A DNA stretch of 14,068 nt from an uncultured Litorivicinus sp. (GCA_938091715.1 CALKMT010000112.1:1-14068), one strand, 5' to 3'. Counted from the stretch's first letter, positions 7,290 through 14,021 are shown. Numbers and translations: made by a program. The notes: generated by a model from the letters alone, not told the origin.

Positions 7290-8370
7290 AGCGCGTTTTC
7301 AGCAGGACTTCGGCCCACTCCTCCGCCGCGTCCGAATCCACCGTGATGCCGCCGCCAACCCCAAATTTCAGCACTTGATCCGAAAGCGTCGCGGTCCGAA
7401 TGGCCACGTTTGCGACCGACTCATCCGGCGTAACAAAGCCGCAGGATCCGGTGTACAGCCCCCGGGGCGAGTCTTCTAACTCGGCCAGCACCTGAACACT
7501 GCGTTTCTTTGGGGCGCCGGTAATCGAGCCATAGGGCATCAACGCTCGAACCCAGGCGCCAAAATTGTGCTCGGTCAGCTGCGCCCGCACCGTCGAGACC
7601 ATTTGCTGGAGCGTCTGAAACTGACGCACTTGAAAGCTTTCCGGCACCGACACGCTGCCCGGTGCAGCAATGCGCCCCAAATCGTTACGGATCAGATCCA
7701 AGATCATCAAGTTTTCAGCGCGATTTTTAGGGTCCGCCGCCAACCACTGGGCCAATTCATGGGCCTCGGCCTGGGTATCGCCCAGCCCCACCGTGCCCTT
7801 CATGGGCTGACAGTGAATCTGATCACCCTGCACGTGCCACAAAAGCTCAGGGGACAGACTGATGGCGCTGCCACCGTTCCAGGGCATCAGGGCGGCATAG
7901 GGTACGGGTTGGCGTAACATCAAGGCATGCCAAAGCTGAGCGGCGCCCTGAGCGCACTGGCCCTGCCCACGAATCGTCAAGTTACCCTGATAACAATCCC
8001 CGGCCTCTAGGTAGGCTCGTAACCGGGCAATCTTTTCTGCCCATTGCTGGGGCTCCAGCTCCAGGGACCAATGCCAGTCGGTAGCGGGCTCAGGCAATCG
8101 CGATAGCACCTGGCTTAGGCTGAGGGTCTCCATGGAGCCCCATCGGATCGCGTCAATACACCCGCTCTGGGGAAGCTCGGGATAGGCCAGCGCCACCGAT
8201 GCCTCGTAGTCAATGGCAAAGGTCACGGGGCCAGACTGACGGGCCTGCTGGATACGATCGACGGCGTCGGAAAAATCAGCCTTGGCTTGGATTCTATCGA
8301 CAGGATCGCTGAACCATCGCCAGGCCTGACCATCGCCAACAATTGCGTACTCCTGCGCTCGTAACTTCAT
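7264..8370 (-). CDS. pabB: Aminodeoxychorismate synthase component I, short form
   Basis: This protein converts chorismate to 4-amino-4-deoxychorismate with ammonia from a glutaminase partner (PabA), on the way to p-aminobenzoate and folate. The 368-residue product consists mainly of the chorismate-binding domain. Visible signatures are GDCYQGNLT, SLSPELLW, PMKGT with K191 (PabB has lysine where anthranilate synthase TrpE has alanine), ENLMILDLIRNDLGRI, YGSITGAPK at 280-288, and GGGITVDSDAAEEW near the end. The N-terminal part is shorter than in the 450-residue enterobacterial enzymes. The ATG at 8370 is preferred; a TTG two codons upstream (8376) is possible. No pabA is in the window. It is probably the last gene of a lipoprotein-phosphodiesterase-pabB transcript, 35 bases after the previous stop. 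Confidence 0.9.
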   Translation of the reverse strand: MKLRAQEYAIVGDGQAWRWFSDPVDRIQAKADFSDAVDRIQQARQSGPVTFAIDYEASVALAYPELPQSGCIDAIRWGSMETLSLSQVLSRLPEPATDWHWSLELEPQQWAEKIARLRAYLEAGDCYQGNLTIRGQGQCAQGAAQLWHALMLRQPVPYAALMPWNGGSAISLSPELLWHVQGDQIHCQPMKGTVGLGDTQAEAHELAQWLAADPKNRAENLMILDLIRNDLGRIAAPGSVSVPESFQVRQFQTLQQMVSTVRAQLTEHNFGAWVRALMPYGSITGAPKKRSVQVLAELEDSPRGLYTGSCGFVTPDESVANVAIRTATLSDQVLKFGVGGGITVDSDAAEEWAEVLLKTRFIQPATGF

Positions 8371-8405
8371 TGCCAACGCTCATCCCACTCAACAGATGCG
8401 GCAAT

Positions 8406-9137
8406 TTACTCTGTTGGCCGCCAGGCATCCAGACGATCTGTAATCAACCCGGTTAAGCCGTCTAAGGAATTCGCTTGCTCTGCGGCAGGCGACGCGCACC
8501 AGCCCACCTGCGTGCGATCGAAGTTGGGGCGATCGGTCAACTCGGGGTGCCACCAGATGTCGGGAAAATCGGCCAGGAAATCGATGGCTTGCGAGCCGGA
8601 CAAACATCCCGACCCATCTGCATACATGGCCCCATGATCCCCCACCTCGGTGGATAACAGCGCCAATTGCGCCGCCGGCCATCGTGCTCGAAATTCGATC
8701 AAATCCAGCGGATCAAAACTGGAAAACCACCAACGCTTTGGCCACTGAGCAGGCAAGCGCTGAGAAAGCGGCGAACAGCGTTCGCGCCCGATCCCTTTTA
8801 ACCCTTTGATTTCGACGTTGACCCGGCGGTCGGACCAGATCTGGATCAGCGCAGACAACGACATTAAGGGTTGGCCCCCAAGGCCGACCAGTTGCTGCAC
8901 CTGTGCTGAACTCAATTGATCCAAGAATTCGGCCGGGGGATCGGCAATGTGTTCAGACAATCGCATGGAGTGGCACAGCCAGCCCTCGCCGTCAGCGTCC
9001 CACACCCAATCCACTTCGACAAAGTCAGCACCCTGAGAAAACGCCTGGGCCAGCGCTTGGGCAGAATTTTCCTGAGCCACGCCAACCCGGCCCGTTCGAT
9101 CCGTGACCCCGCACCCCCGGTGACCGCCAATCCACAT
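8406..9137 (-). CDS. Glycerophosphodiester phosphodiesterase family protein
   Basis: This family hydrolyses glycerophosphodiesters, released from phospholipids, to glycerol-3-phosphate and an alcohol. The 243-residue product spans one GDPD TIM-barrel domain. It has H6-R7 in GGHRG, E23-N24 in the ENS motif (family: ENT), E41 and D43 in FVEVDW, the second catalytic histidine H56, and E109/K111 in VNVEIKG. Where most members read HD, this one reads H56-S57. Other catalytic and metal residues seem present, so it is probably active, but the substrate is unknown. No signal peptide is visible, suggesting a cytoplasmic enzyme, unlike secreted GlpQ. Its ATG shares one base with the stop of the lipoprotein gene (TGATG), implying coupled translation. 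Confidence 0.85.
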   Translation of the reverse strand: MWIGGHRGCGVTDRTGRVGVAQENSAQALAQAFSQGADFVEVDWVWDADGEGWLCHSMRLSEHIADPPAEFLDQLSSAQVQQLVGLGGQPLMSLSALIQIWSDRRVNVEIKGLKGIGRERCSPLSQRLPAQWPKRWWFSSFDPLDLIEFRARWPAAQLALLSTEVGDHGAMYADGSGCLSGSQAIDFLADFPDIWWHPELTDRPNFDRTQVGWCASPAAEQANSLDGLTGLITDRLDAWRPTE

Positions 9138-9694
9138 CAGGGCAGCAACCGAACTCCGGTATCGTCAACGGACAGTCGCGTGACTAAGGCGCCGAACAAC
9201 TGAGTGCTTGGCCGCTGGTCAAGTCGATAAACCGGATGCTCTGAGAAATACAGATCCAATGCCGCGGTCAGGCGTTCACCGTTGTCTCCCAGGGTTTGCT
9301 TTACCGCTTGTTCATACGGCCCTTGATACCCCAGGGAGTCGAGCCGTGGGTTGACCAGATAAATCGCTTGCTCACGCAACTCAACCCCCCCGGAAATCGC
9401 CGGGGCCAACCGTGTATTTATTGCCCCTACAAATGGCACCTTGGTGGTCAATTCGGTGTCCAAACGTGCGCTGACACGCCCCCCGTCGGCGGCCATGAAA
9501 TCGATTTGGATGTCTTTGACCGACACCGCCAAATCGGCGACCGGGGACTGTGACAAGGTGATCGGGCCCTGCTCGATTAGCTGGGTCTTTAACGCTGCTT
9601 GAATGTCGCCCTCGTCGATATGAATGCTTGCGATTTGCTCGGGTAATTGAGCACATCCGGTCATCGTGATTAGGGCAAGGACTGCAAATTTCAT
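9137..9694 (-). CDS. DUF1439 (YceB-like) lipoprotein
   Basis: The 185-residue product starts with a short lipoprotein signal, MKFAVLALITMTGC, with C14 as the likely lipidated residue. The mature part resembles E. coli YceB (DUF1439): an early IDEGDIQAAL segment, a long beta-rich centre, and a C-terminal block with LYFSEHPVYRLD, comparable to the NYFNQQPAYVL part of YceB. Function is unknown; proteins of this type sit at the cell envelope. The start has an excellent AAGGAG ribosome site seven bases upstream. It leads a minus-strand array with the phosphodiesterase and pabB. The lipobox has methionine at -3 instead of leucine, a mild departure. Assignment to DUF1439 is from remembered similarity. 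Confidence 0.75.
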   Translation of the reverse strand: MKFAVLALITMTGCAQLPEQIASIHIDEGDIQAALKTQLIEQGPITLSQSPVADLAVSVKDIQIDFMAADGGRVSARLDTELTTKVPFVGAINTRLAPAISGGVELREQAIYLVNPRLDSLGYQGPYEQAVKQTLGDNGERLTAALDLYFSEHPVYRLDQRPSTQLFGALVTRLSVDDTGVRLLP

Positions 9695-9754
9695 CGCCGA
9701 TCTCCTTTTATTATTCTGCCACGGTGCCTGGCCTAGGATCCCAGCGCATCGTCC

Positions 9755-9773
9755 AAGGGCTAACCCGGCCCTT
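9755..9773 (-). terminator. Weak hairpin at the 3' end of pxpA
   Basis: A 6-bp stem (AAGGGC at 9755-9760 and GCCCTT at 9768-9773) with a 7-base loop overlaps the pxpA stop codon. No T-run follows on the minus strand, so termination would be inefficient. It separates pxpA from the lipoprotein-phosphodiesterase-pabB array. Confidence 0.3.
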
Positions 9774-10494
9774 AAATCCAGGACTTGAGCCGGCTGAGCA
9801 TCCCCACAGCCCCGGGTGAATCACTGTGAACGCACAATGTGTCCGCTTCAAGCGCCAATCCTTCCCCGTCGTGCAATATCAGGTGCCCGTTCAGTATCCC
9901 TCGGGCTTGAGTCTCGATCTGATCCCAATCTGACAATACCGCGCCGGACAACTGACGGCTACGTAATCGGCCATCTGCTTCGTATGCACGATCGACAAAG
10001 GCTTCACGGATGACGTGCAAGCCCTCTTGGTCCGCCACCGCTCGAGCCTTGGCACCGGCCGGACCGGCCAGCAACATGATCGATGGATGACCCGGCCATT
10101 GCCGCATCGACGCACACAATTGCTGCAAGGTATGGAGATCCTGATGAAGTCGGTGATACAGCGCGCCGTGAGGTTTTACGTATTCCACCCGGACACCGCT
10201 GGCCAGTGCCATCGCGTAAAGTGAACCGAATTGGTACAAGCACCAATTGATCACTTCTTCGGTGGTCGAAGGAATCGCCCGACGCCCAAATCCGGCCAGG
10301 TCAGGATAACTAACGTGCGCACCCAGACGAACGCCGTGGGTGATCCCGGCCTGAATGGTCCGTTGCATAATGTTGGGATCGCCGGCATGAAAACCGCAGG
10401 CCAAATTAGCCAGATGAATATGGGGCAACAGCTCCAAGTCAGGCGCCATCTGCCACGCACCGAACCCCTCTCCCAGATCGCAATTAATTAACAC
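9772..10494 (-). CDS. pxpA: 5-oxoprolinase subunit A (LamB/YcsF family)
   Basis: Together with PxpB and PxpC, this subunit opens 5-oxoproline (pyroglutamate) to glutamate at the cost of ATP. The 240-residue product has the family's length and motifs: NCDLGEGFGAW at the N-terminus, ANLACGFHAGDP, GAHVSYPDLAGFGRR, VKPHGALYH, and the REAFVDRAYEADGRL stretch near residue 165. The start is a GTG at 10494, with AAGGGG six bases upstream. No ATG fits, because the conserved LINCDLGE motif begins at the second codon. PxpB and PxpC are not in the window, so the partners must be elsewhere or absent. The ribosome site can pair in a small hairpin (see 10502-10514). It follows the small gene upstream by 72 bases on the same strand. 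Confidence 0.9.
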   Translation of the reverse strand: MLINCDLGEGFGAWQMAPDLELLPHIHLANLACGFHAGDPNIMQRTIQAGITHGVRLGAHVSYPDLAGFGRRAIPSTTEEVINWCLYQFGSLYAMALASGVRVEYVKPHGALYHRLHQDLHTLQQLCASMRQWPGHPSIMLLAGPAGAKARAVADQEGLHVIREAFVDRAYEADGRLRSRQLSGAVLSDWDQIETQARGILNGHLILHDGEGLALEADTLCVHSDSPGAVGMLSRLKSWI

Positions 10495-10501
10495 AGCCCA
10501 C

Positions 10502-10514
10502 CCCTTGTTAAGGG
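10502..10514 (-). promoter_or_regulatory. Hairpin overlapping the pxpA ribosome site
   Basis: CCCTT and AAGGG arms with a 3-base loop include most of the AAGGGG ribosome site of pxpA on the minus strand. The fold could limit translation initiation from the GTG start, but a 5-bp stem is only marginally stable. The idea is inference. Confidence 0.3.
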
Positions 10515-10566
10515 ATTTAGACTAGCGCAGGCCGATCATTTTCGCATTACCCGCATCTGGGTGTGG

Positions 10567-10854
10567 TTAGGCCTCAATCTCGGCCATGACCCAGTGGTCG
10601 GTGACCGACAAAAAGCGCCGATAGCGGCACCAGGGTTTTTCGTGCAAGGTTTGGCGAAACTGATCCGCCGACGCCCAATCCCAAGCCGCACGATAGATCA
10701 CCGCATCCACCGGCTGGGTCATCATGACGTCATAACCCTCATAGGTATCTGCCACGGCGATCACGGGGCCGAGATCAAATTGGTCACTGAAACGATCAAT
10801 GTCCTCGGCGGTGCAACCGACGAACAGACTGGGTATCTTTTGTGTCACTAACAT
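10567..10854 (-). CDS. Small hypothetical protein, possibly receiver-like fold
   Basis: I do not recognise this 95-residue protein. The ATG at 10854 is preferred over one five codons upstream because GGGAG stands six bases before it. The sequence alternates strand-like and helix-like stretches: PSLFVGCT, AEDIDRFSDQF, PVIAVADTYEGYDVMM, PVDAVIYR, ADQFRQTLH and RRFLSVTDHW. This order recalls a response-regulator receiver domain. The position where the phosphorylated aspartate would sit (after PVDAVIYR) carries no aspartate, and the acidic pocket at the first strand is absent. It has no signal peptide or membrane helix. It is divergent from rlmA and on the same strand as pxpA. The fold suggestion is weak; that the gene is real rests on the ribosome site and the lack of any alternative. 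Confidence 0.6.
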   Translation of the reverse strand: MLVTQKIPSLFVGCTAEDIDRFSDQFDLGPVIAVADTYEGYDVMMTQPVDAVIYRAAWDWASADQFRQTLHEKPWCRYRRFLSVTDHWVMAEIEA

Positions 10855-10988
10855 TTCGCTCTCCCGCATTAGGATGTAAGAAACCTTAGTGGCGATTTAA
10901 GGCGGTAAGAGTGATGTTGTTCACATTCCTGATGCGTACTAAATCCCAATAATTCGGGGCCTAAGTAGCAAGTTCTGAATTTTTACCA

Positions 10989-10997
10989 TGGTATTCT
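10989..10997 (+). promoter_or_regulatory. Extended -10 promoter of rlmA, possibly leaderless
   Basis: TGG-TATTCT is an extended -10 element (TGn plus a 5 of 6 hexamer) ending seven bases before the rlmA ATG. No convincing -35 is present, which extended -10 promoters can do without. No ribosome site precedes the ATG. A start point seven to eight bases after the hexamer would coincide with the start codon. A 10-bp palindrome, TACCATGGTA (10984-10993), overlaps it. Confidence 0.4.
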
Positions 10998-11004
10998 GTT
11001 TCTC

Positions 11005-11856
11005 ATGAATTTGAAGTGCCCCATCTGCGATCTCGCTTTGCCGACCGCTATTGCCACCGCCTATTGTCCAAACGGCCACAGTTTCGATCGCGCCAAGGAG
11101 GGCTATTGGAATTTATTGCCCGTGCAGCACAAGAAAAGCATGGATCCAGGGGACAACAAGCAGATGCTGCAGGCACGTCGGCGGTTCTTGGAGGCTGGCC
11201 ACTATGCGCCACTCGTGAACCACTTAACCCAGTGCTTGCCCGACGCCACATCGATTGTCGACATCGGCTGTGGCGAGGGGTACTACGCCCGCACCATCGG
11301 TGCCGCCAGCGGCGTCGACATTTCAAAGGACGGTGTTCGGATGGCCGCAAAGTCAGATGCGCAGGGGATCTACGCGGTCGGATCGGCCTATCGCCTGCCC
11401 TACCAGGATGACACCTTTGATGGGGCCATTAGCGTATTTTCGCCGCTGGACTGGACGGAATGTTGCCGGGTTCTGAAACCTGGATCACCGGTGATATGGG
11501 TGGCGCCCCTGGCGGGACACCTAAAAGAGCTAGCCGCGATGGTCTACGACGAGGTCCGGCCGCACAGTGCATCCCCGCCGGACTTTGGCGAGATTGGCGA
11601 GACCGTCACCCGGGAGTCACTCCAGTTCACCATTGAATTGGCGGGCCCTGAGCTGTCCGATCTGCTATGCATGACACCCTATTACTGGTCTGCCAGCGAA
11701 CAAAAACAGGCAGCGATTGCCCAGGCCCCCATGACTCAGGTATCCGTTGAGTTCGAGGTTTGGTCGGCTCGTGTGCCAGCTTCCGCGTCCTCTGCAGCCG
11801 CTTCGGCGGCACTTTCCTCTTCCAGTGCAGCCGCCTCGTCCAAGGCTTCAAGCTGA
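11005..11856 (+). CDS. rlmA: 23S rRNA (guanine-N1)-methyltransferase RlmA
   Basis: This enzyme transfers a methyl group from S-adenosylmethionine to N1 of a guanine in hairpin 35 of 23S rRNA (G745 in E. coli). The 283-residue product begins with the zinc-binding module C5-P-I-C8 with C21 and H25, exactly spaced as in E. coli RlmA, followed by FDRAKEGYWNLLP. The SAM site VDIGCGEGYY is at 85-94, and later motifs CRVLKPG and AGHLKEL with YDEVRPH match the family. The normal core seems to end near EVWSARVP (residue 258). After it comes a 25-residue tail of almost only alanine and serine, absent from the E. coli protein as I recall it. This tail lies antisense to the end of the neighbouring transporter gene (121-bp overlap). 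No ribosome site is evident. Confidence 0.92.
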   Translation: MNLKCPICDLALPTAIATAYCPNGHSFDRAKEGYWNLLPVQHKKSMDPGDNKQMLQARRRFLEAGHYAPLVNHLTQCLPDATSIVDIGCGEGYYARTIGAASGVDISKDGVRMAAKSDAQGIYAVGSAYRLPYQDDTFDGAISVFSPLDWTECCRVLKPGSPVIWVAPLAGHLKELAAMVYDEVRPHSASPPDFGEIGETVTRESLQFTIELAGPELSDLLCMTPYYWSASEQKQAAIAQAPMTQVSVEFEVWSARVPASASSAAASAALSSSSAAASSKASS

Positions 11857-13109
11857 TCCTCGGCCAGGGCCACGGCGTACTCTTCGGCATCCGGGGCCAC
11901 AAAGGCCGCAACAGGCGAACCAATGGGACCCGCCGGCAAGATCGGAGATTGGCTCTCGATTTCTTCTGCGGTGACTTCACGGGCCGCCTGTGAACGGAGC
12001 ACTGCCAACACCACCGCACAGAAAATCACGGCGATACCACCAAAGAACCATCGATCGCCAAACAATGACATCGCGGTACCAACAATGATGGGGCCTAAGG
12101 TCAACCCAACGCCGGAGGTGGCGATCATCGCACCCGACGCGGCGACGACTTTCTCGGGGTCCAAACGATCGTTCAGATAAGCCAGACACATTGAATACAT
12201 CGGCATCACGGCCCCGCCTAGCAATACCACCAAGACCAAGAAATACGATTGCTCTGGCGAGGTAAACATGACCACCAGTGGCGTCACTGCAGAAGCGACC
12301 GCCAGCCACAGCAAAATAGCCCGGCGGCCCAAGCGATCCGACAGCCAGCCGATCGGCCACTGCGACAGCAAGCCACCCGCGGAAAAGGCCGCCATAAAAC
12401 TGGCCACTTGGGCTGTAGAAAACCCTGAATTGACGGCATACACAGCCCCCAATCCATAAATTGTGCCGTGGGCCGCCCCGGTTAGCATGTTGGCGGTGAC
12501 CGCCAGAGACGATTCTCGATACAACGCAATAATCGACATGCTGTCCGCGGTTTCAAATCGTGGCGCGGGCCTGGCGGTCAACAAAATTGGCACGCTGGCC
12601 ACCGACACCAGGACGGAAATCAGGATGAACAACTGAGCGGTGCTGGGTTCAGCGACGTTGAGCAAAAACTGGCCACTGCCCATCCCCAGGGTCACGATCA
12701 GCATGTAAATGGAGAGCAAAGCGCCACGGTTTTCATTACTGGCCTGGTTGTTCAGCCAGCTTTCTGAGACCACATAAATTCCTGCGAAACAGGCGCCGGT
12801 CAGAATGCGCATGCCAAACCAGACGACAGGATCGATAAAGATCGATTGCACCAGAATTGAGACCGACGCGACCGAGGCACAGGCAGCAAAGACCTTGACG
12901 TGGCCGACCCGTTGAATCAGCCGGGGGGTCAGCAAACTGCCCCCCAACATGCCAACGAAATAACCGGCCATGACGATGCCCGTGGTCGAGGTTTCAAACC
13001 CCTCTAGCGCCGCTCGTACCGACAACAGGGTGCCCTGCAAACCGTTGCCCACACACAACAGTCCGATACCGACCAGCAACGCCCAGCTCGCCAATATTTC
13101 CTGACGCAT
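11736..13109 (-). CDS. MFS transporter, YcaD-like
   Basis: This is a 457-residue major facilitator with about twelve hydrophobic helices from residue 6 to about 372. The inner-membrane carrier's substrate is unknown. VVSESWLNNQASNENRG in the first half is characteristic of the YcaD-type subgroup, and WPIGWLSDRLGRR (residues 251-263) is the conserved loop between the halves. The ATG at 13109 is preferred because GGAG stands five bases upstream; an in-frame codon at 13145 would add 12 residues. After the last helix comes a cytoplasmic tail of about 85 residues, ending in a stretch rich in Ala and Glu and then Ser/Thr. Its last 40 residues are encoded opposite the 3' end of rlmA. It follows the deiodinase-like gene on the same strand, but a hairpin and a candidate promoter lie between them. 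Confidence 0.9.
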   Translation of the reverse strand: MRQEILASWALLVGIGLLCVGNGLQGTLLSVRAALEGFETSTTGIVMAGYFVGMLGGSLLTPRLIQRVGHVKVFAACASVASVSILVQSIFIDPVVWFGMRILTGACFAGIYVVSESWLNNQASNENRGALLSIYMLIVTLGMGSGQFLLNVAEPSTAQLFILISVLVSVASVPILLTARPAPRFETADSMSIIALYRESSLAVTANMLTGAAHGTIYGLGAVYAVNSGFSTAQVASFMAAFSAGGLLSQWPIGWLSDRLGRRAILLWLAVASAVTPLVVMFTSPEQSYFLVLVVLLGGAVMPMYSMCLAYLNDRLDPEKVVAASGAMIATSGVGLTLGPIIVGTAMSLFGDRWFFGGIAVIFCAVVLAVLRSQAAREVTAEEIESQSPILPAGPIGSPVAAFVAPDAEEYAVALAEDQLEALDEAAALEEESAAEAAAEDAEAGTRADQTSNSTDT

Positions 13110-13114
13110 CACGA

Positions 13115-13118
13115 CTCC
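13115..13118 (-). promoter_or_regulatory. Ribosome binding site of the MFS gene
   Basis: On the minus strand GGAG lies five bases before the ATG at 13109. It supports this start over the upstream in-frame codon at 13145. Confidence 0.6.
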
Positions 13119-13148
13119 AAAAACTGCGTTAATTTGAGCGCGCACGTT

Positions 13149-13177
13149 AGATTACACACGCCCCTGATATTGCTGAA
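13149..13177 (-). promoter_or_regulatory. Candidate promoter of the MFS gene
   Basis: On the minus strand TTCAGC (13172-13177) and TAATCT (13149-13154) are separated by 17 bases. The -10 matches 5 of 6 consensus positions, the -35 only 3 of 6. A start near 13142 gives a leader of about 33 bases containing the GGAG site. An inverted repeat ATATT-GCTG-AATAT (13167-13180) covers the -35 and could bind a regulator. Confidence 0.4.
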
Positions 13178-13217
13178 TATGCGACGCTAATTTGCGTTCG
13201 CCGCCAGCCCTAGTGTG

Positions 13218-13236
13218 ACCCTCGGGAGAGGGTTTT
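13218..13236. terminator. Hairpin between the deiodinase-like gene and the MFS gene
   Basis: A 6-bp stem ACCCTC/GAGGGT closes a GGGA tetraloop (GNRA type), followed by three more T on the plus strand. It lies directly behind the stop of the deiodinase-like gene. In the minus-strand direction, the one actually needed, the A-run precedes the stem and no T-run follows, so termination may be partial. Confidence 0.4.
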
Positions 13237-13238
13237 GG

Positions 13239-13895
13239 CTAGCGCCAGGAGGTGGTTTCGCGCCAAGGTTTGCGCTGAAGATCCGGCACAGTTGCATCCT
13301 CAGCGGGATAACCCACCACTAATAGCAAATACGGGCGCTCTCGTTTTGGGCGCTCGAGTAGTTCGTTTAGAAAGCCCATCGGACTCGGTGTATGGGTCAG
13401 CGTGGCTAAACCCGCTTGGTGCAGGGCAGCGATCAGAAAACCACAGGCAATCCCGACCGACTCGGGCATGTAATAGTTTTTGGTTTTGTTACCTTGATCG
13501 TCCAAACCAAAGCGTTCTAGAAATATCGCAATCAAAACCGGTGCCGTCTCTAGAAATGGCTTTTGATCATCCGTCGCCAATACTTTGAGGTCCTGCAACC
13601 ATTCATCGCCAGCACGGCCGGCGTAAAAGGCCCGCTCCTCTTCCTCGGCCGCTTCTCGGATTCGGCGCTTTAGCGTGGGCTCGGTCACCACCGCAAAATG
13701 CCATGGCTGTTTATTCGCACCACTGGGTGCATGAGTCGCGGCTCGCACGGCCTGTTCAATGAGCTCGGGCGCCACTGGCTGGGACGAGAAATCTCGAACG
13801 GTACGCCGGGTGAGCAGATGCTCTACAAACTTCGCTTGGTCGTCAGCGGCGCTCTTTTGGTCGACCGGCAACGGACGGTACGGAATTCTGGACAT
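13239..13895 (-). CDS. Iodotyrosine deiodinase-like flavoprotein (nitroreductase fold)
   Basis: The 218-residue product belongs to the FMN-dependent nitroreductase superfamily and looks like its iodotyrosine deiodinase (IYD) branch, which reductively removes halogen from mono- or dihalotyrosine. FMN-contacting segments are RRTVRDF (30-36), PSGANKQPW (57-65), ESVGIACGFL and LTHTPSPM (166-173). The IYD-specific lid residues appear to be present: E87 and Y91 in ERAFY, and K112 exactly 21 residues later in DDQKPFLE. The C-terminal stretch VGYPAEDATVPDLQRK closely matches vertebrate and bacterial IYD as I recall them. The ATG at 13895 gives an N-terminus like the bacterial homologues. Upstream in-frame starts (13925, 13991) exist, and no start has a good ribosome site. 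No partner reductase is visible. A plain nitroreductase is the alternative, less likely given the triad. Confidence 0.85.
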   Translation of the reverse strand: MSRIPYRPLPVDQKSAADDQAKFVEHLLTRRTVRDFSSQPVAPELIEQAVRAATHAPSGANKQPWHFAVVTEPTLKRRIREAAEEEERAFYAGRAGDEWLQDLKVLATDDQKPFLETAPVLIAIFLERFGLDDQGNKTKNYYMPESVGIACGFLIAALHQAGLATLTHTPSPMGFLNELLERPKRERPYLLLVVGYPAEDATVPDLQRKPWRETTSWR

Positions 13896-14001
13896 CGGTG
13901 TTGGGTCTCGCTTTTTGCGAAGCATCTCAGTGGCCGGAGCGGCACACAAGCAAAAATTTGGTCGTATTGAACCCCGACCTGTACCTCTCAATTTGGCAAA
14001 T

Positions 14002-14021
14002 ACATAGGTTCATTCCTATGT
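14002..14021. promoter_or_regulatory. Inverted repeat upstream of the deiodinase-like gene
   Basis: Perfect 7-bp arms, ACATAGG and CCTATGT, flank a 6-base spacer TTCATT, about 107 bases before the deiodinase-like start. The size and symmetry suit the operator of a dimeric regulator (TetR or MarR type). On the plus strand T residues follow it, so it could instead be the terminator of a gene ending there, although no such gene is visible. The rest of 13896-14068 shows nothing else I can name. Confidence 0.45.

Noticed and set aside
10561..10851. 96-codon plus-strand open frame opposite the small hypothetical gene
   Set aside because: The minus-strand frame has a good ribosome site six bases before its ATG, while the plus-strand frame starts with a weak codon and no site. 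The choice is less certain than elsewhere.
10884..10902. CCTTA/TAAGG inverted repeat in the spacer before rlmA
   Set aside because: A 5-bp stem with a 9-base loop is too weak and expected by chance.
11627..12019. 130-codon minus-strand frame near the rlmA/MFS junction
   Set aside because: It is an arginine- and proline-rich shadow of the transporter tail with no helices or motifs; only the two main frames are supported in this overlap.
13185..13196. Imperfect palindrome CGCTAATTTGCG upstream of the MFS promoter
   Set aside because: One central mismatch and no second copy nearby; kept out of the feature list as probable chance.
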